Of a stretch of 16,380 nt of DNA, positions 6,112 through 13,564 are shown in pieces. A program made the position numbers and the translations under genes. Origin of the DNA: an uncultured Oscillospiraceae bacterium (GTDB lineage Bacteria > Bacillota > Clostridia > Oscillospirales > Oscillospiraceae). The notes below the pieces were generated by a model. The model was not told the origin of the DNA. It saw nothing but the letters and a program-made list of their open reading frames with translations, and searched no databases. How positions within the stretch are numbered: position 1 is the stretch's first letter; each line of letters starts with the position of its first letter. The DNA is taken from the NCBI GenBank assembly GCA_934565795.1, contig CAKTIM010000036.1:1-16380 (forward strand), read 5' to 3'.

Positions 6112-8262
6112 TTAATTAGCTCTTGGGAAAACCAGTGTTACCTTGAATAGGTCGCCATCCACCAGGAGCTGGAGCTGGCCCTTTTGCAGCTCCATCAGGC
6201 TCTTGGCAATGTTCAGGCCCAGGCCGCTGCCCTCGGTGTTGCGGGAGGAGTCGCCACGGACGAAGCGCTCCATCAGCTCCTCGGCGCTGATGTTCAGCTG
6301 GGCCCCGGAGATGTTCTTGAAGGAGATGATAGCCTTGTCCTCGGCGGCGGAAACATCCACGTACAGCCGGGTGCCGGGCAGGGCATACTTCACCGCGTTG
6401 CTCAGCACATTGCTCATGGCCCGCCACAGCAGCCGCCCGTCTGCCAGCAGGAAGATCGCTTCCTCGCTCTGGTGGAACACCGGGGTCAGCCCGGCGGCGG
6501 TGAGCTTGTCGGCAAATTCACCCAGCGCCTGGGTGACTGCCTCCACGGCGTCGATCCTTGCGATCTCCACCTGGACATTGCCGGTGGAGGCCTTGCTCAT
6601 TTCCATCAGGTCGTCGATCAGCTTTTTGAGCCGCTGGCTCTGGCGGGAGAGCACCTCCACATAGGTTTTTTCCTCCTCGGCGGTGTGGGGCTTTCCCAAC
6701 AGATCCACATAGTTGATGATGGAGGTCAGGGGGGTCTTGATGTCGTGGGAAACGTTGGTGATGAGCTCGGTCTTCATCCGCTCGCTTTTCAGCTGGTTCT
6801 GGGCCGCCACCATGGCCACGTCGGCCAGGCCGTTCAGCTCATCGGCGAATTCCCGGAAGCAGCCCACCAGATATTTTTCCTCCACCTTGCTCTCCAGGTC
6901 GCCGCCGCGCATGCGCTTGGCCGCGTCCAGCAGGGTACCGAAGCAGTTGGAGCCGTACATCACCGTCACCAGCGCCGCCACGCACCACAGCACCGCCATG
7001 CTCTGCCTTCCGCTCAGGAACGCCAGCAGCAGCCACACCGCCAGCACGCCCCCGGTCACGATCCACTGCCAGGTCAGCGGCAGCAGGGAGAGCGTCCGCT
7101 CGCAGAGCTTTCCGACGCGCCGCAGCAGGCGGCCCAGGAAGCGCAGCGCCGTTTTCGCCCAGCTCCACAGCAGGGTGACCAAAGCGCCCGCGACCTTAAA
7201 TACATCCTTGACGATCCGCAGGACAAAGCGCCACAGCTCAGGGAGGAACAGGAAAAGCTTGTGCAGCAGCCGCCCGGCCAGCTTCAGGCACCGGCCGGCG
7301 ACCGTATTCCAGAACCAGTGGCCGTGGCCCATCTTCACCTGGGCGGCAAAGGCAAAGCAGAAGCACACGAAGAGCACACATCCGCAATAGCCCATCACCG
7401 CGACAGTAAGAACTGTAGAGGTGATGCCTTGGCTGCTGGTCTGGTCGATTGCATTTTGAAACATTATGAACGCGAGGTAGGCAAGGCCGATGCACAGCGC
7501 GGCCACGCCGCCGCCGTACAAATCCAGGGGCAGGGCATTGAAGCCCCCGGCCTTTATCTCGGTGCTGCCTTTTTTGCATCCGGCGCAGCTGCACAGGAAC
7601 ACGGCCAGCGCCGCAAACAGCAATAGGCTGATAACCAAGATGAGGGTCAGCGCTGTATTGTGCCCCGCAATCAGGCCCATCAACACATAGGGCATGGGCA
7701 CCTCAACGGCGCTTTCGCCCATGGAGAGCTTCACCACGATGGGGTCTTCCAGGGTTTTGGAATGGTAGGAGTATTCAATGGCATTGATTTGGGTTTCGTC
7801 GGCAACGCTGCACCATTTCACATCCGGGTCATCCTCTTTGGAAAGGGAACCGGCACCCAGATATTCTTCGTATTCCACCGGGGAGAAGAGATATTCCAGC
7901 TCCCGCACCGGCTGGACGGAATTATCCAGCTGTTTCAGCACCTCTCCGTCCGTGTCCTGAATTTCGTAGGAAACGTCATCCCAGTTGAGCGTCCAGCCCC
8001 AGCTGGTGCGCTCTGCCCGCCGCAGCTGGGCGATACGCTCCGGCATGTTGCCGTATTCCTGGTTTGCCCAAGCCTGCACCATCCAGTTGACAGTCCAATA
8101 CATCTGGTCTTGGATGGCGCGTTCCAACTCATCGTCATAGGGGTCGTCCGTCCAGCCGGAGTAGGTCAGGACGCCCAGGCAGAGGCCGCTGGCTGCGGCG
8201 GTGAGTAGGCACAGGGCGCACAGCAAAATGGCAATGAATTTTATCCAAAGTGTGTTTTTCAT
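6112..8262 (-). CDS. Sensor histidine kinase, multi-pass membrane
   Basis: 716 aa. The first membrane segment (about 8-30) is followed by an extracytoplasmic domain (about 31-192, acidic and Trp/Tyr-rich). Hydrophobic segments follow near 196-224, 250-268, 281-306, 400-417 and 422-440. Between 320 and 395 lies an Arg/Lys-rich amphipathic stretch. The kinase core has the HisKA phospho-acceptor NVSHDIKTPLTS with His506, N-box Asn618/Asn622 in MSNVLSNAVKY, and G2 box EGSGLGL (677-683). The G1 box, normally DxGxG, is replaced by FKNIS (648-652), a form I recall from VanS-like kinases of Clostridia that still work. It phosphorylates the partner regulator encoded just upstream, whose gene overlaps its start by 4 nt (ATGA). 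The stimulus is unknown; the large membrane part suggests a cell-envelope signal. Confidence 0.93.
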   Translation of the reverse strand: MKNTLWIKFIAILLCALCLLTAAASGLCLGVLTYSGWTDDPYDDELERAIQDQMYWTVNWMVQAWANQEYGNMPERIAQLRRAERTSWGWTLNWDDVSYEIQDTDGEVLKQLDNSVQPVRELEYLFSPVEYEEYLGAGSLSKEDDPDVKWCSVADETQINAIEYSYHSKTLEDPIVVKLSMGESAVEVPMPYVLMGLIAGHNTALTLILVISLLLFAALAVFLCSCAGCKKGSTEIKAGGFNALPLDLYGGGVAALCIGLAYLAFIMFQNAIDQTSSQGITSTVLTVAVMGYCGCVLFVCFCFAFAAQVKMGHGHWFWNTVAGRCLKLAGRLLHKLFLFLPELWRFVLRIVKDVFKVAGALVTLLWSWAKTALRFLGRLLRRVGKLCERTLSLLPLTWQWIVTGGVLAVWLLLAFLSGRQSMAVLWCVAALVTVMYGSNCFGTLLDAAKRMRGGDLESKVEEKYLVGCFREFADELNGLADVAMVAAQNQLKSERMKTELITNVSHDIKTPLTSIINYVDLLGKPHTAEEEKTYVEVLSRQSQRLKKLIDDLMEMSKASTGNVQVEIARIDAVEAVTQALGEFADKLTAAGLTPVFHQSEEAIFLLADGRLLWRAMSNVLSNAVKYALPGTRLYVDVSAAEDKAIISFKNISGAQLNISAEELMERFVRGDSSRNTEGSGLGLNIAKSLMELQKGQLQLLVDGDLFKVTLVFPRAN

Positions 8263-8951
8263 GGCTTTGCCTCAATCTTATAGCCCTGGCCCCACATGAC
8301 CTTGAGGTAGCGGGGCTCGGAGGGGTTGATCTCGATCTTCTCCCGCAGGTGGCGGATGTGGACGGCCACAGCGCCCTCGCTGCCCAGAGCCACCTCCTGC
8401 CACACGGATTCATACAGCACCTTGGTGGAGAACACCTTACCGGGGCTGGACATGAGGAGCTTGAGGATGGCGTACTCCGTGGGCGTCAGGCTCACCGGCT
8501 CCCCCTCCACCGTCACCTGCTTGGTGCGGTCGTCCAGCACGATGCCGCCCAGGGTGATGAGGTTGCTGTCCTCCGTCCGGCTGCCCAGACTGGAAAACCG
8601 GCGCAGCTGACTTTTCACCCGTGCCAGCACCTCCACCGGGGCAAATGGCTTGGTGATATAGTCGTCCGCTCCCACGTTCAGGCCCAGCACCTTGTCCTCC
8701 GTCTCGCTCTTGGCGGTGAGCAGAATGATGGGCACGTTGGAAAATTCCCGGATTTTCGAGGTGGCGGTGATGCCGTCCATGCCGGGCATCATGATATCCA
8801 GCAGGATCAGATGCACGTCGTTCTCCTTGGCAAGCTTCACCGCGTCCGCCCCATTGTAGGCCTCCAGCAGGGTATACCCCTCCGGGGCAAGATAAATTTT
8901 CAGCGCATTCACAATATCCGGCTGATCGTCGCAAATCAGGATTTTGTACAT
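8259..8951 (-). CDS. OmpR-family response regulator
   Basis: 230 aa, full length. The receiver domain (1-115) has the acidic pair Asp8/Asp9, phospho-acceptor Asp52 in LLDIMMPGMDG, switch Thr79 and Lys101 in ITKPF. The C-terminal winged-helix DNA-binding domain (about 130-228) has the transactivation-loop and recognition-helix region GAVAVHIRHLREKIE and the closing GQGYKIE hairpin. Phosphorylated by the overlapping kinase, it should act as a dimeric transcription regulator. The start is supported by a strong AAAGGAGGGGG Shine-Dalgarno. TTAA-centred repeats upstream of its own promoter suggest autoregulation. No target such as an ABC exporter is adjacent, so the regulon is not visible here. Confidence 0.95.
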   Translation of the reverse strand: MYKILICDDQPDIVNALKIYLAPEGYTLLEAYNGADAVKLAKENDVHLILLDIMMPGMDGITATSKIREFSNVPIILLTAKSETEDKVLGLNVGADDYITKPFAPVEVLARVKSQLRRFSSLGSRTEDSNLITLGGIVLDDRTKQVTVEGEPVSLTPTEYAILKLLMSSPGKVFSTKVLYESVWQEVALGSEGAVAVHIRHLREKIEINPSEPRYLKVMWGQGYKIEAKP

Positions 8952-8975
8952 GTCTTTCCCCCTCCTTTTGGGGCC

Positions 8976-9031
8976 ATTATATCATCTAAATTGTTAAGAA
9001 GAAAGTAGGGGAATTCTTAAGAACTCTTTAA
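8976..9031 (-). promoter_or_regulatory. Promoter and TTAA repeats of the two-component operon
   Basis: On the minus strand a perfect -10 TATAAT (8981-8976) lies 25 nt before the ATG; the -35 at about 9004-8999 (TTTCTT) is poor. Upstream are TTAA half-sites at 8994-8997, 9017-9020 and 9028-9031. The last two are exactly 11 bp apart, reading TTAAAGAGTTC then TTAAGAATTCC. That is the classical spacing for tandem OmpR-family dimers. A weak -35 with an upstream tandem site suggests activation, probably by the encoded regulator. This is inference. Confidence 0.5.
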
Positions 9032-9094
9032 TGTAAGAAAAATCCAGGCAGACACACAAAGCATCCACCCGGAGATATTTTTTCGATTTTCCCC

Positions 9095-9560
9095 CCGTAG
9101 GGGTCGGCAACCTGCCGACCCTTAACCTGACGGTTTAGGAAGCAGTAAAGAACAACGTATACCCCGACGTATACATCCCCCAAGCTTCCCTGAGGGGGAA
9201 GCTGTCGCCGCAGCGACTGAAGAGGGCACTCAGGTGATGGCCTTGAGGGAGGCTTAACTAAAGAGGTACAATGTTCAACATTTTGAGTGCGTAGGGGCGG
9301 ATACCAGCCGCCCGAAAGGTAATGAAACTGAGCTGTATAGACGAACCATTCAATCCCGGAAAACGGCGGGGCGACAAATTGCCGCCCCCTACGAACTCAG
9401 AAGCTTTTGGTGAGGTCCATTCAACTGACAGCTCAATTCCGCGACGTTGCGGGCGGCTGGTATCCGCCCCTACGGAGCGATGCTTCCCATTCAACGTTCT
9501 GCTGCCTAAACTGCCAGGCTGTGGGGCAACAGGTTGCCGCCCCCTACGGAGTGGGGGGCG
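9095..9560. repeat. Dispersed palindromic repeat cluster, copy C
   Basis: This fills the gap between the two-component operon and the DUF4015 gene. Hairpin cores are GGGTCGGCA/TGCCGACCC (9101-9121), GTAGGGGCGGATACCAGCCGCCC (9291-9313, split as GGGCGG/CCGCCC), GGGGCGACAAATTGCCGCCCC (9369-9388), GGGCGGCTGGTATCCGCCCC (9451-9470) and GGGGCAACAGGTTGCCGCCCC (9523-9544). The linkers repeat the ACTCAGAAGCTTTTGG and CATTCAA boxes of copies A and B. A different nested inverted repeat lies at 9182-9256: AGCTTCCC/GGGAAGCT (9183-9203) inside a longer AAGCTTCCCTGAGG ... CCTTGAGGGAGGCTT pair. No gene is seen here. Confidence 0.75.
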
Positions 9561-9567
9561 GCTGAAA

Positions 9568-10638
9568 TTACTGTTCCATATCGGCCTTTTGGGCTTCCAG
9601 GCCTTCGGCGACGGAGAGGGGGCGTAGGACGCTGTAGGCGTCGAAGCGGGTGTCGTTGGTGTCGCTGAGGAATACCAGGCGGCCCGCCGGGTTTTCATAG
9701 GTGAACTGGGAGGCCTTCGCGCCTACCTCCTGGGCCTGTACGTCGGACAGGTACAGGCGGCTGCGGCCCTCCGGCAGGGGGAAGGAGGGGGTTGCGCCGC
9801 AGAAGGATACCACGAAGGTATCCGAGGCGCAGTTGGCCATCAGGGTGGTGGCGGCGTTGGTGATGGCCTCGTCCATATTGCCGTTGAAGATGTATTTATC
9901 CGTCTCCGCCGGGAAGCGGAAGTTGTCCAGCACTACCTCGTTGAAGCCCAGGCCCCGCACCTCGTTGACCACGGAGGTGACCCAGCCCAGGGTGTTGGCG
10001 CTGGTGGGATCCAGCCAGTAGCATCCGCCGCTGTCCATCCACAGACCGATCCGGCTCTTCACGTACAGACCGGAGGTCACGTTGCGGTTGCCGAAATCGT
10101 AATCCCGGAAGGCGGAGACCTTGGCGATCATGTAGAAGCCCTTGGAGCGGACGTACTGGATCAGCTCGTCCACGGCGGACACGTTCACGCTGGCGGAGCT
10201 GACGGCCCCGGTGAGGCTGGAGGTATAGTAGAAGGAGCCGTAGCCGCCCTTCAATTCGATCATAATGGGAGTACCGGCCTTGAGGCGGTTCAAATCCACC
10301 TTGATTTCCTCCATGCTGGTGCTCTTGAGCATGTCGTAGTCGATGTAGTAGCCGTTGAGGGAAGTCAGCTCCTGGGACAGATCCACGGAGTCGGAGCCTT
10401 CGTTATAGAAAATGGGCACGGTTTCCGCCGCCTCGGTCTGATAGGAGGAGACGTATTCGTTCACCTCCGGCAGCGGCTCCCGGGAAAAGTCCAGCGTCGC
10501 GCCGTCGCGGGTGTACACCACGTAGCGGGCGACCCAGATATTCCAGCAGAAGGCCACCAGGACCACGATCAGCAGCACAATCAGGGCCACAGTGGCCACA
10601 CGCTGAATCCGGCGGCGGGTTTTATAGGTCAAATGCAT
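9568..10638 (-). CDS. Membrane-anchored DUF4015-type putative glycoside hydrolase
   Basis: 356 aa. A basic N-terminus (KTRRRIQR) and one hydrophobic segment (about 14-35) without a clear cleavage site suggest a signal anchor with the rest outside the cell. The bulk resembles the DUF4015/COG1306 putative glycoside hydrolases with a TIM-barrel fold. GYYIDYDMLKSTS (96-108), MIAKVSAFRDYDFG (170-183), WLDPTSANTLGWV (208-220) and VVLDNFRFP (235-243) are the typical strand ends. Asp238 is in the position of a likely catalytic acid, by analogy only. The substrate is unknown; a cell-wall or exopolysaccharide glycan is a guess. It is last in the rsmG-hemW-prmA operon, 12 nt after prmA, with AAGGAG before the ATG. 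No terminator with a U-run follows, only repeat DNA. Confidence 0.75.
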   Translation of the reverse strand: MHLTYKTRRRIQRVATVALIVLLIVVLVAFCWNIWVARYVVYTRDGATLDFSREPLPEVNEYVSSYQTEAAETVPIFYNEGSDSVDLSQELTSLNGYYIDYDMLKSTSMEEIKVDLNRLKAGTPIMIELKGGYGSFYYTSSLTGAVSSASVNVSAVDELIQYVRSKGFYMIAKVSAFRDYDFGNRNVTSGLYVKSRIGLWMDSGGCYWLDPTSANTLGWVTSVVNEVRGLGFNEVVLDNFRFPAETDKYIFNGNMDEAITNAATTLMANCASDTFVVSFCGATPSFPLPEGRSRLYLSDVQAQEVGAKASQFTYENPAGRLVFLSDTNDTRFDAYSVLRPLSVAEGLEAQKADMEQ

Positions 10639-10650
10639 ATGGGGTTCTCC

Positions 10651-11586
10651 TTATTTTCGCTTCGCCGTTACGCAGCGCCAGTCCTCCTGGGCTTGGGTGG
10701 AGGTAATTTGAAGGCCGGCGGCGGTGAGGGCGGCGGTGACGTCCGGCAGGCGGGTGTCCAGGATGCCGGAGCAGATCAGGATGCTTTCAGCCCCCAGCAG
10801 CCGGGGCAGCACGGGGGCCAGGCTGATGATCACATCTGCCACGATGTTCACCAGCACCACGTCCCATTGTTCACCCGCCAGGCGCTCCATCAATCGGCGG
10901 TCGGCGGTGACGCTGCCCGTCAGGGCGGTAAAGGCCGGGGCAGAAAAGCCATTGTAGGCGGCGTTTTCCCGGGCAATATCCTCTGCCTTGGGGTCAATGT
11001 CCACGCCCACGGCCCGCTTCGCGCCCAGCCGCAGGGCGGCGATGGACAGAATCCCGCTGCCGCTGCCCAAGTCCAGGCAGCTTGCGCCGGGGGTCACCAG
11101 GCGCTCCATGCACTCCAGCACCATTCGGGTGGAGGGGTGCGCCCCGGTGCCGAAGGTCAGGCCGGGATCCAGGATCACCGGCAGCCGGTCGCCGTGGTAA
11201 TCCTCTGCCAGCCAGCAGGGCAGCACCAGCAGCCGTCGGCCCACCTCCTGGGGCGGGTAATTCTCCTTCCAGCTCTGCTCCCAGTCCACATCGGGCAGGG
11301 GGGCCACGGAAAGTGCCAGGCCCGCACCGGCGGCATAGTCCTTCAGGCGGCGCAGATTTTCTTCATCCGCGTCCTCCAGATAGAGCTTGATCCGGGACAG
11401 GCCCTGGAGCTTTTTTTGCAGCGCCTCGTCGATATAGTCCCAATAGGCCCGGTTCTCCTCCAGAAAGGCTTCAAATTCCTGCTGATCCTCGATCAGCAGA
11501 TCGGAAAAGCCCCGCTGGGTCAGCGCCTGGGCCACCGCCTCCACCTGGTGGGCGGCGGTGTCGATGGTGATTTCCAGCCATGCCAT
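10651..11586 (-). CDS. prmA: Ribosomal protein L11 methyltransferase
   Basis: 311 aa, the usual length for PrmA. The N-terminal substrate-recognition domain (about 1-110) is followed by a class I SAM methyltransferase domain. Motifs are LDPGLTFGTGAHPST (139-153, a PrmA hallmark), SAM-binding LDLGSGSGIL (171-180), VGVDIDP (193-199) and the active-site-like VNIVADVI (246-253). PrmA puts methyl groups on lysines and the N-terminal amine of ribosomal protein L11 (known for the family in Escherichia coli and Thermus). In many Firmicutes prmA sits beside dnaJ and rsmE; here it instead follows hemW after a 13-nt gap with an AAGGAGG ribosome binding site. Confidence 0.95.
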   Translation of the reverse strand: MAWLEITIDTAAHQVEAVAQALTQRGFSDLLIEDQQEFEAFLEENRAYWDYIDEALQKKLQGLSRIKLYLEDADEENLRRLKDYAAGAGLALSVAPLPDVDWEQSWKENYPPQEVGRRLLVLPCWLAEDYHGDRLPVILDPGLTFGTGAHPSTRMVLECMERLVTPGASCLDLGSGSGILSIAALRLGAKRAVGVDIDPKAEDIARENAAYNGFSAPAFTALTGSVTADRRLMERLAGEQWDVVLVNIVADVIISLAPVLPRLLGAESILICSGILDTRLPDVTAALTAAGLQITSTQAQEDWRCVTAKRK

Positions 11587-11599
11587 GATCGTTCCCTCC

Positions 11600-12793
11600 T
11601 TAGCCCCGCTTCATGGAGCCGGTCTCGTCCTGGGCAATGAGCAGGTCGGAGATGATGTCGTTGGACACCAGATAGCCCTTGGGGGTCAGCGCCCAGCGGC
11701 CGTCGCCGTTCTGGACGGCCCGCCCGTAGGCCTCGTGCTTGCGCAGAATCTCCTCCAGGGGGGCAAAGGGGAGCATAAAGGTGTTTTCATATTCCTGGGC
11801 GGACATACCCGCATTGGTGCGCAGGCGGAGCATAATGTATTCGCCCGCCCGCTCCCGCAGGGGAATCTCCTGAATGTCGTCCATGATATCCCCGCCGGTG
11901 CGGATGCCGTTGATATAGCCCTGCAAATCGGAGATCAGGGTGAAGCGCTTGCCCGCGAAGTCCGAGCTGGCGCTGGGGCCGAAGCCCAGGTACTCGCCGC
12001 CGGTCCAGTATTTGTAATTGTGGCGGGAGTACAGGCCCTTGCGGGCGAAATTGGATATTTCATACTGCCGGAAGCCCCGATCCCGGAGGATCTCCACCGC
12101 GGCAAGGTACATGTCCGCCTGGGTGTCGTCGTCCGGGAGGTTCAGCACGTCCTTCATCTCGTAGAAGGGGGTGCCCTCCTCGATCTTCAGGCCGTAGCAG
12201 CTGCAATGCTCCGGGTTCATCCGCAGCACGTCGGTCAGCGTCTCCTGCCACTGGGACACGGTCTGGCCGGGCAGGCCATACATCAGATCCAGCGACACAT
12301 TGCGGAAGCCGGCCTTGCGGATGCGCTGGAAGGCCGCGACGGTCTGGGCATAGGTGTGGGGACGGCCCAGCTTTTTCAGCATTTCGTCGTGATCGTCCTG
12401 CACGCCCAGGCTGACCCGGTTGAAGCCCTCCGCCCGCAGGCGGTGGAGCAATCGGTCGGTGACGGAATCGGGATTGGCCTCAAAGGTGATCTCTGCGTCG
12501 CCGGTGACATCGAAATTGCGGCGGATGGCGGTCATAATAATGGCAATGGCATCCCCGCCGAAGTAGCTGGGGGTGCCGCCGCCGAAATAGATGGAGTCTA
12601 CCTTATACCCCGGAGCCAGGCTCCCCGCCTCCCGGATATGGGAGCAGACGGCATCCAGATAGCTGTCCATCAGATTATCGTCCTTGCAGGCCAGGGAATA
12701 GAAATCACAATACTGGCACTTGCTCTTGCAGAAAGGAATATGCACATAAATACCAAGGGGCGTTTTCTCTGCTCGTCTGGAAAAGATCGACAT
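11600..12793 (-). CDS. hemW: Radical SAM haem chaperone HemW
   Basis: 397 aa. The [4Fe-4S] motif Cys22-x3-Cys26-x2-Cys29 in HIPFCKSKCQYCDFYS is followed by Asp-Phe, which is typical of HemW. True coproporphyrinogen dehydrogenase HemN has CxxxCxxCxC instead. The SAM-binding GGGTPS lies at 71-76, and LGVQ and LDLMYGLPGQT further on are also family features. HemW-type proteins bind haem and help insert it into respiratory proteins; they are often misnamed oxygen-independent coproporphyrinogen III oxidase. It is the third gene of the minus-strand operon, 67 nt after rsmG. AAAGGGA lies about 11 nt before the ATG. Confidence 0.93.
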   Translation of the reverse strand: MSIFSRRAEKTPLGIYVHIPFCKSKCQYCDFYSLACKDDNLMDSYLDAVCSHIREAGSLAPGYKVDSIYFGGGTPSYFGGDAIAIIMTAIRRNFDVTGDAEITFEANPDSVTDRLLHRLRAEGFNRVSLGVQDDHDEMLKKLGRPHTYAQTVAAFQRIRKAGFRNVSLDLMYGLPGQTVSQWQETLTDVLRMNPEHCSCYGLKIEEGTPFYEMKDVLNLPDDDTQADMYLAAVEILRDRGFRQYEISNFARKGLYSRHNYKYWTGGEYLGFGPSASSDFAGKRFTLISDLQGYINGIRTGGDIMDDIQEIPLRERAGEYIMLRLRTNAGMSAQEYENTFMLPFAPLEEILRKHEAYGRAVQNGDGRWALTPKGYLVSNDIISDLLIAQDETGSMKRG

Positions 12794-12828
12794 AATTCTT
12801 TTTTCCCTTTCGTTTATATGTCCCCATC

Positions 12829-12851
12829 AAGGCTCCCCAAAAGGGGGAGGT
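12829..12851. repeat. Small GC-rich hairpin inside the operon
   Basis: CTCCCC (12833-12838) pairs with GGGGAG (12844-12849) across a 5-nt loop, in the 67-nt gap between rsmG and hemW. No U-run follows on the minus strand, so it should not stop transcription. It resembles the short CTCCCC...GGGGAG repeats scattered in gut Clostridia genomes and may alter mRNA processing between the two genes. Confidence 0.5.
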
Positions 12852-12860
12852 CAGCGATGC

Positions 12861-13562
12861 TTACAGCGGGGCCTGCTTGATTTTGGCGTATCTCCTGGGA
12901 TACTGGGCCGGGGTGGGCTTGATTTTTTTCAGGACGATCAGGGTATGTACCGCGCCGTCAAAATCAAAGTCCTTCAGCGCCTCCAGCTGTAGGCCCAGCT
13001 TGGGCAGGGCGGCCCTGCATTCGGCCAGCTCCTCCCGGGCGGCGGAGCCTTTCAAAGCAATGACCCGGCCGCCGGGCCTGACATAGGGCGCGGTCAGCTC
13101 CAGCAGAATGTTCAGCCGGGCCACGGCCCGGCTGGTGGCCACATCGTATTGCTCCCGGCAGGACTGCACCGCCTCCTCGGCCCGGGCGGTGATGCAGCGG
13201 GCGGGGATGCCCAGGGCGGGCAGAATCTGCTCCAGCCAGTGCACCCGCTTGCCCAGGCTGTCCAGCAGCGTCACCTCCAGCGTCGGGCAGGCGATCGCCA
13301 GAGGAACGCCGGGGAAGCCCGCGCCGCAGCCCACGTCGATGAGCTGCTTGCCCGCCAGATCTCCTGCGGTGAGTACCGTCAGGCTGTCCAGCAGGTGGAG
13401 CTTGCCCACCTGGGTGGGGTCGGTGATGGCGGTAAGGTTCATCACCTGGTTCTGCTGAATCACGGCTGCGCCGAATTCACACAGCTTTTCCTTCTGCGCG
13501 TCCGTGAGGGTCAGCCCCAGCCGGGGCAGACCGTCGGTAAGCGCGTCCATCATTTCCTTCAT
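12861..13562 (-). CDS. rsmG: 16S rRNA (guanine527-N7)-methyltransferase RsmG
   Basis: 233 aa, typical RsmG (GidB). Visible are MNLTAITDPTQVGKLHLLDS (41-60), SAM-binding DVGCGAGFPGVPLAI (76-90), LLDSLGKRVHWL (99-110), TSRAVARL (143-150) and ALKG (169-172), plus the basic C-terminal tail TPAQYPRRYAKIKQAPL that family members end with. RsmG methylates N7 of G527 in the 530 loop of 16S rRNA; loss gives low-level streptomycin resistance in several bacteria. The start is 2 nt after the DUF3810 stop, with GAGGGG inside the end of that gene, so the two are translationally coupled. rsmG often lies with mnmG near the origin of replication; here it does not. Confidence 0.96.
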   Translation of the reverse strand: MKEMMDALTDGLPRLGLTLTDAQKEKLCEFGAAVIQQNQVMNLTAITDPTQVGKLHLLDSLTVLTAGDLAGKQLIDVGCGAGFPGVPLAIACPTLEVTLLDSLGKRVHWLEQILPALGIPARCITARAEEAVQSCREQYDVATSRAVARLNILLELTAPYVRPGGRVIALKGSAAREELAECRAALPKLGLQLEALKDFDFDGAVHTLIVLKKIKPTPAQYPRRYAKIKQAPL

Positions 13563-13564
13563 GC

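Noticed and set aside
6184..7626. 480-codon plus-strand frame inside the histidine kinase gene
   Set aside because: The opposite strand encodes a full kinase with all motifs; this frame is Gln/His-rich filler typical of antisense to GC-rich genes.
9095..9560. CRISPR array
   Set aside because: The repeats are palindromic with variable arms and uneven spacing, spacers are themselves repeated, and no cas gene is present.
9258..9698. 146-codon minus-strand frame overlapping the end of the DUF4015 gene
   Set aside because: Most of it reads through repeat copy C, and its left part is out of frame with the real gene.
11558..12880. 440-codon plus-strand frame over hemW
   Set aside because: It is antisense to hemW, which has its iron-sulphur and SAM motifs intact; no recognisable domain in the antisense product.
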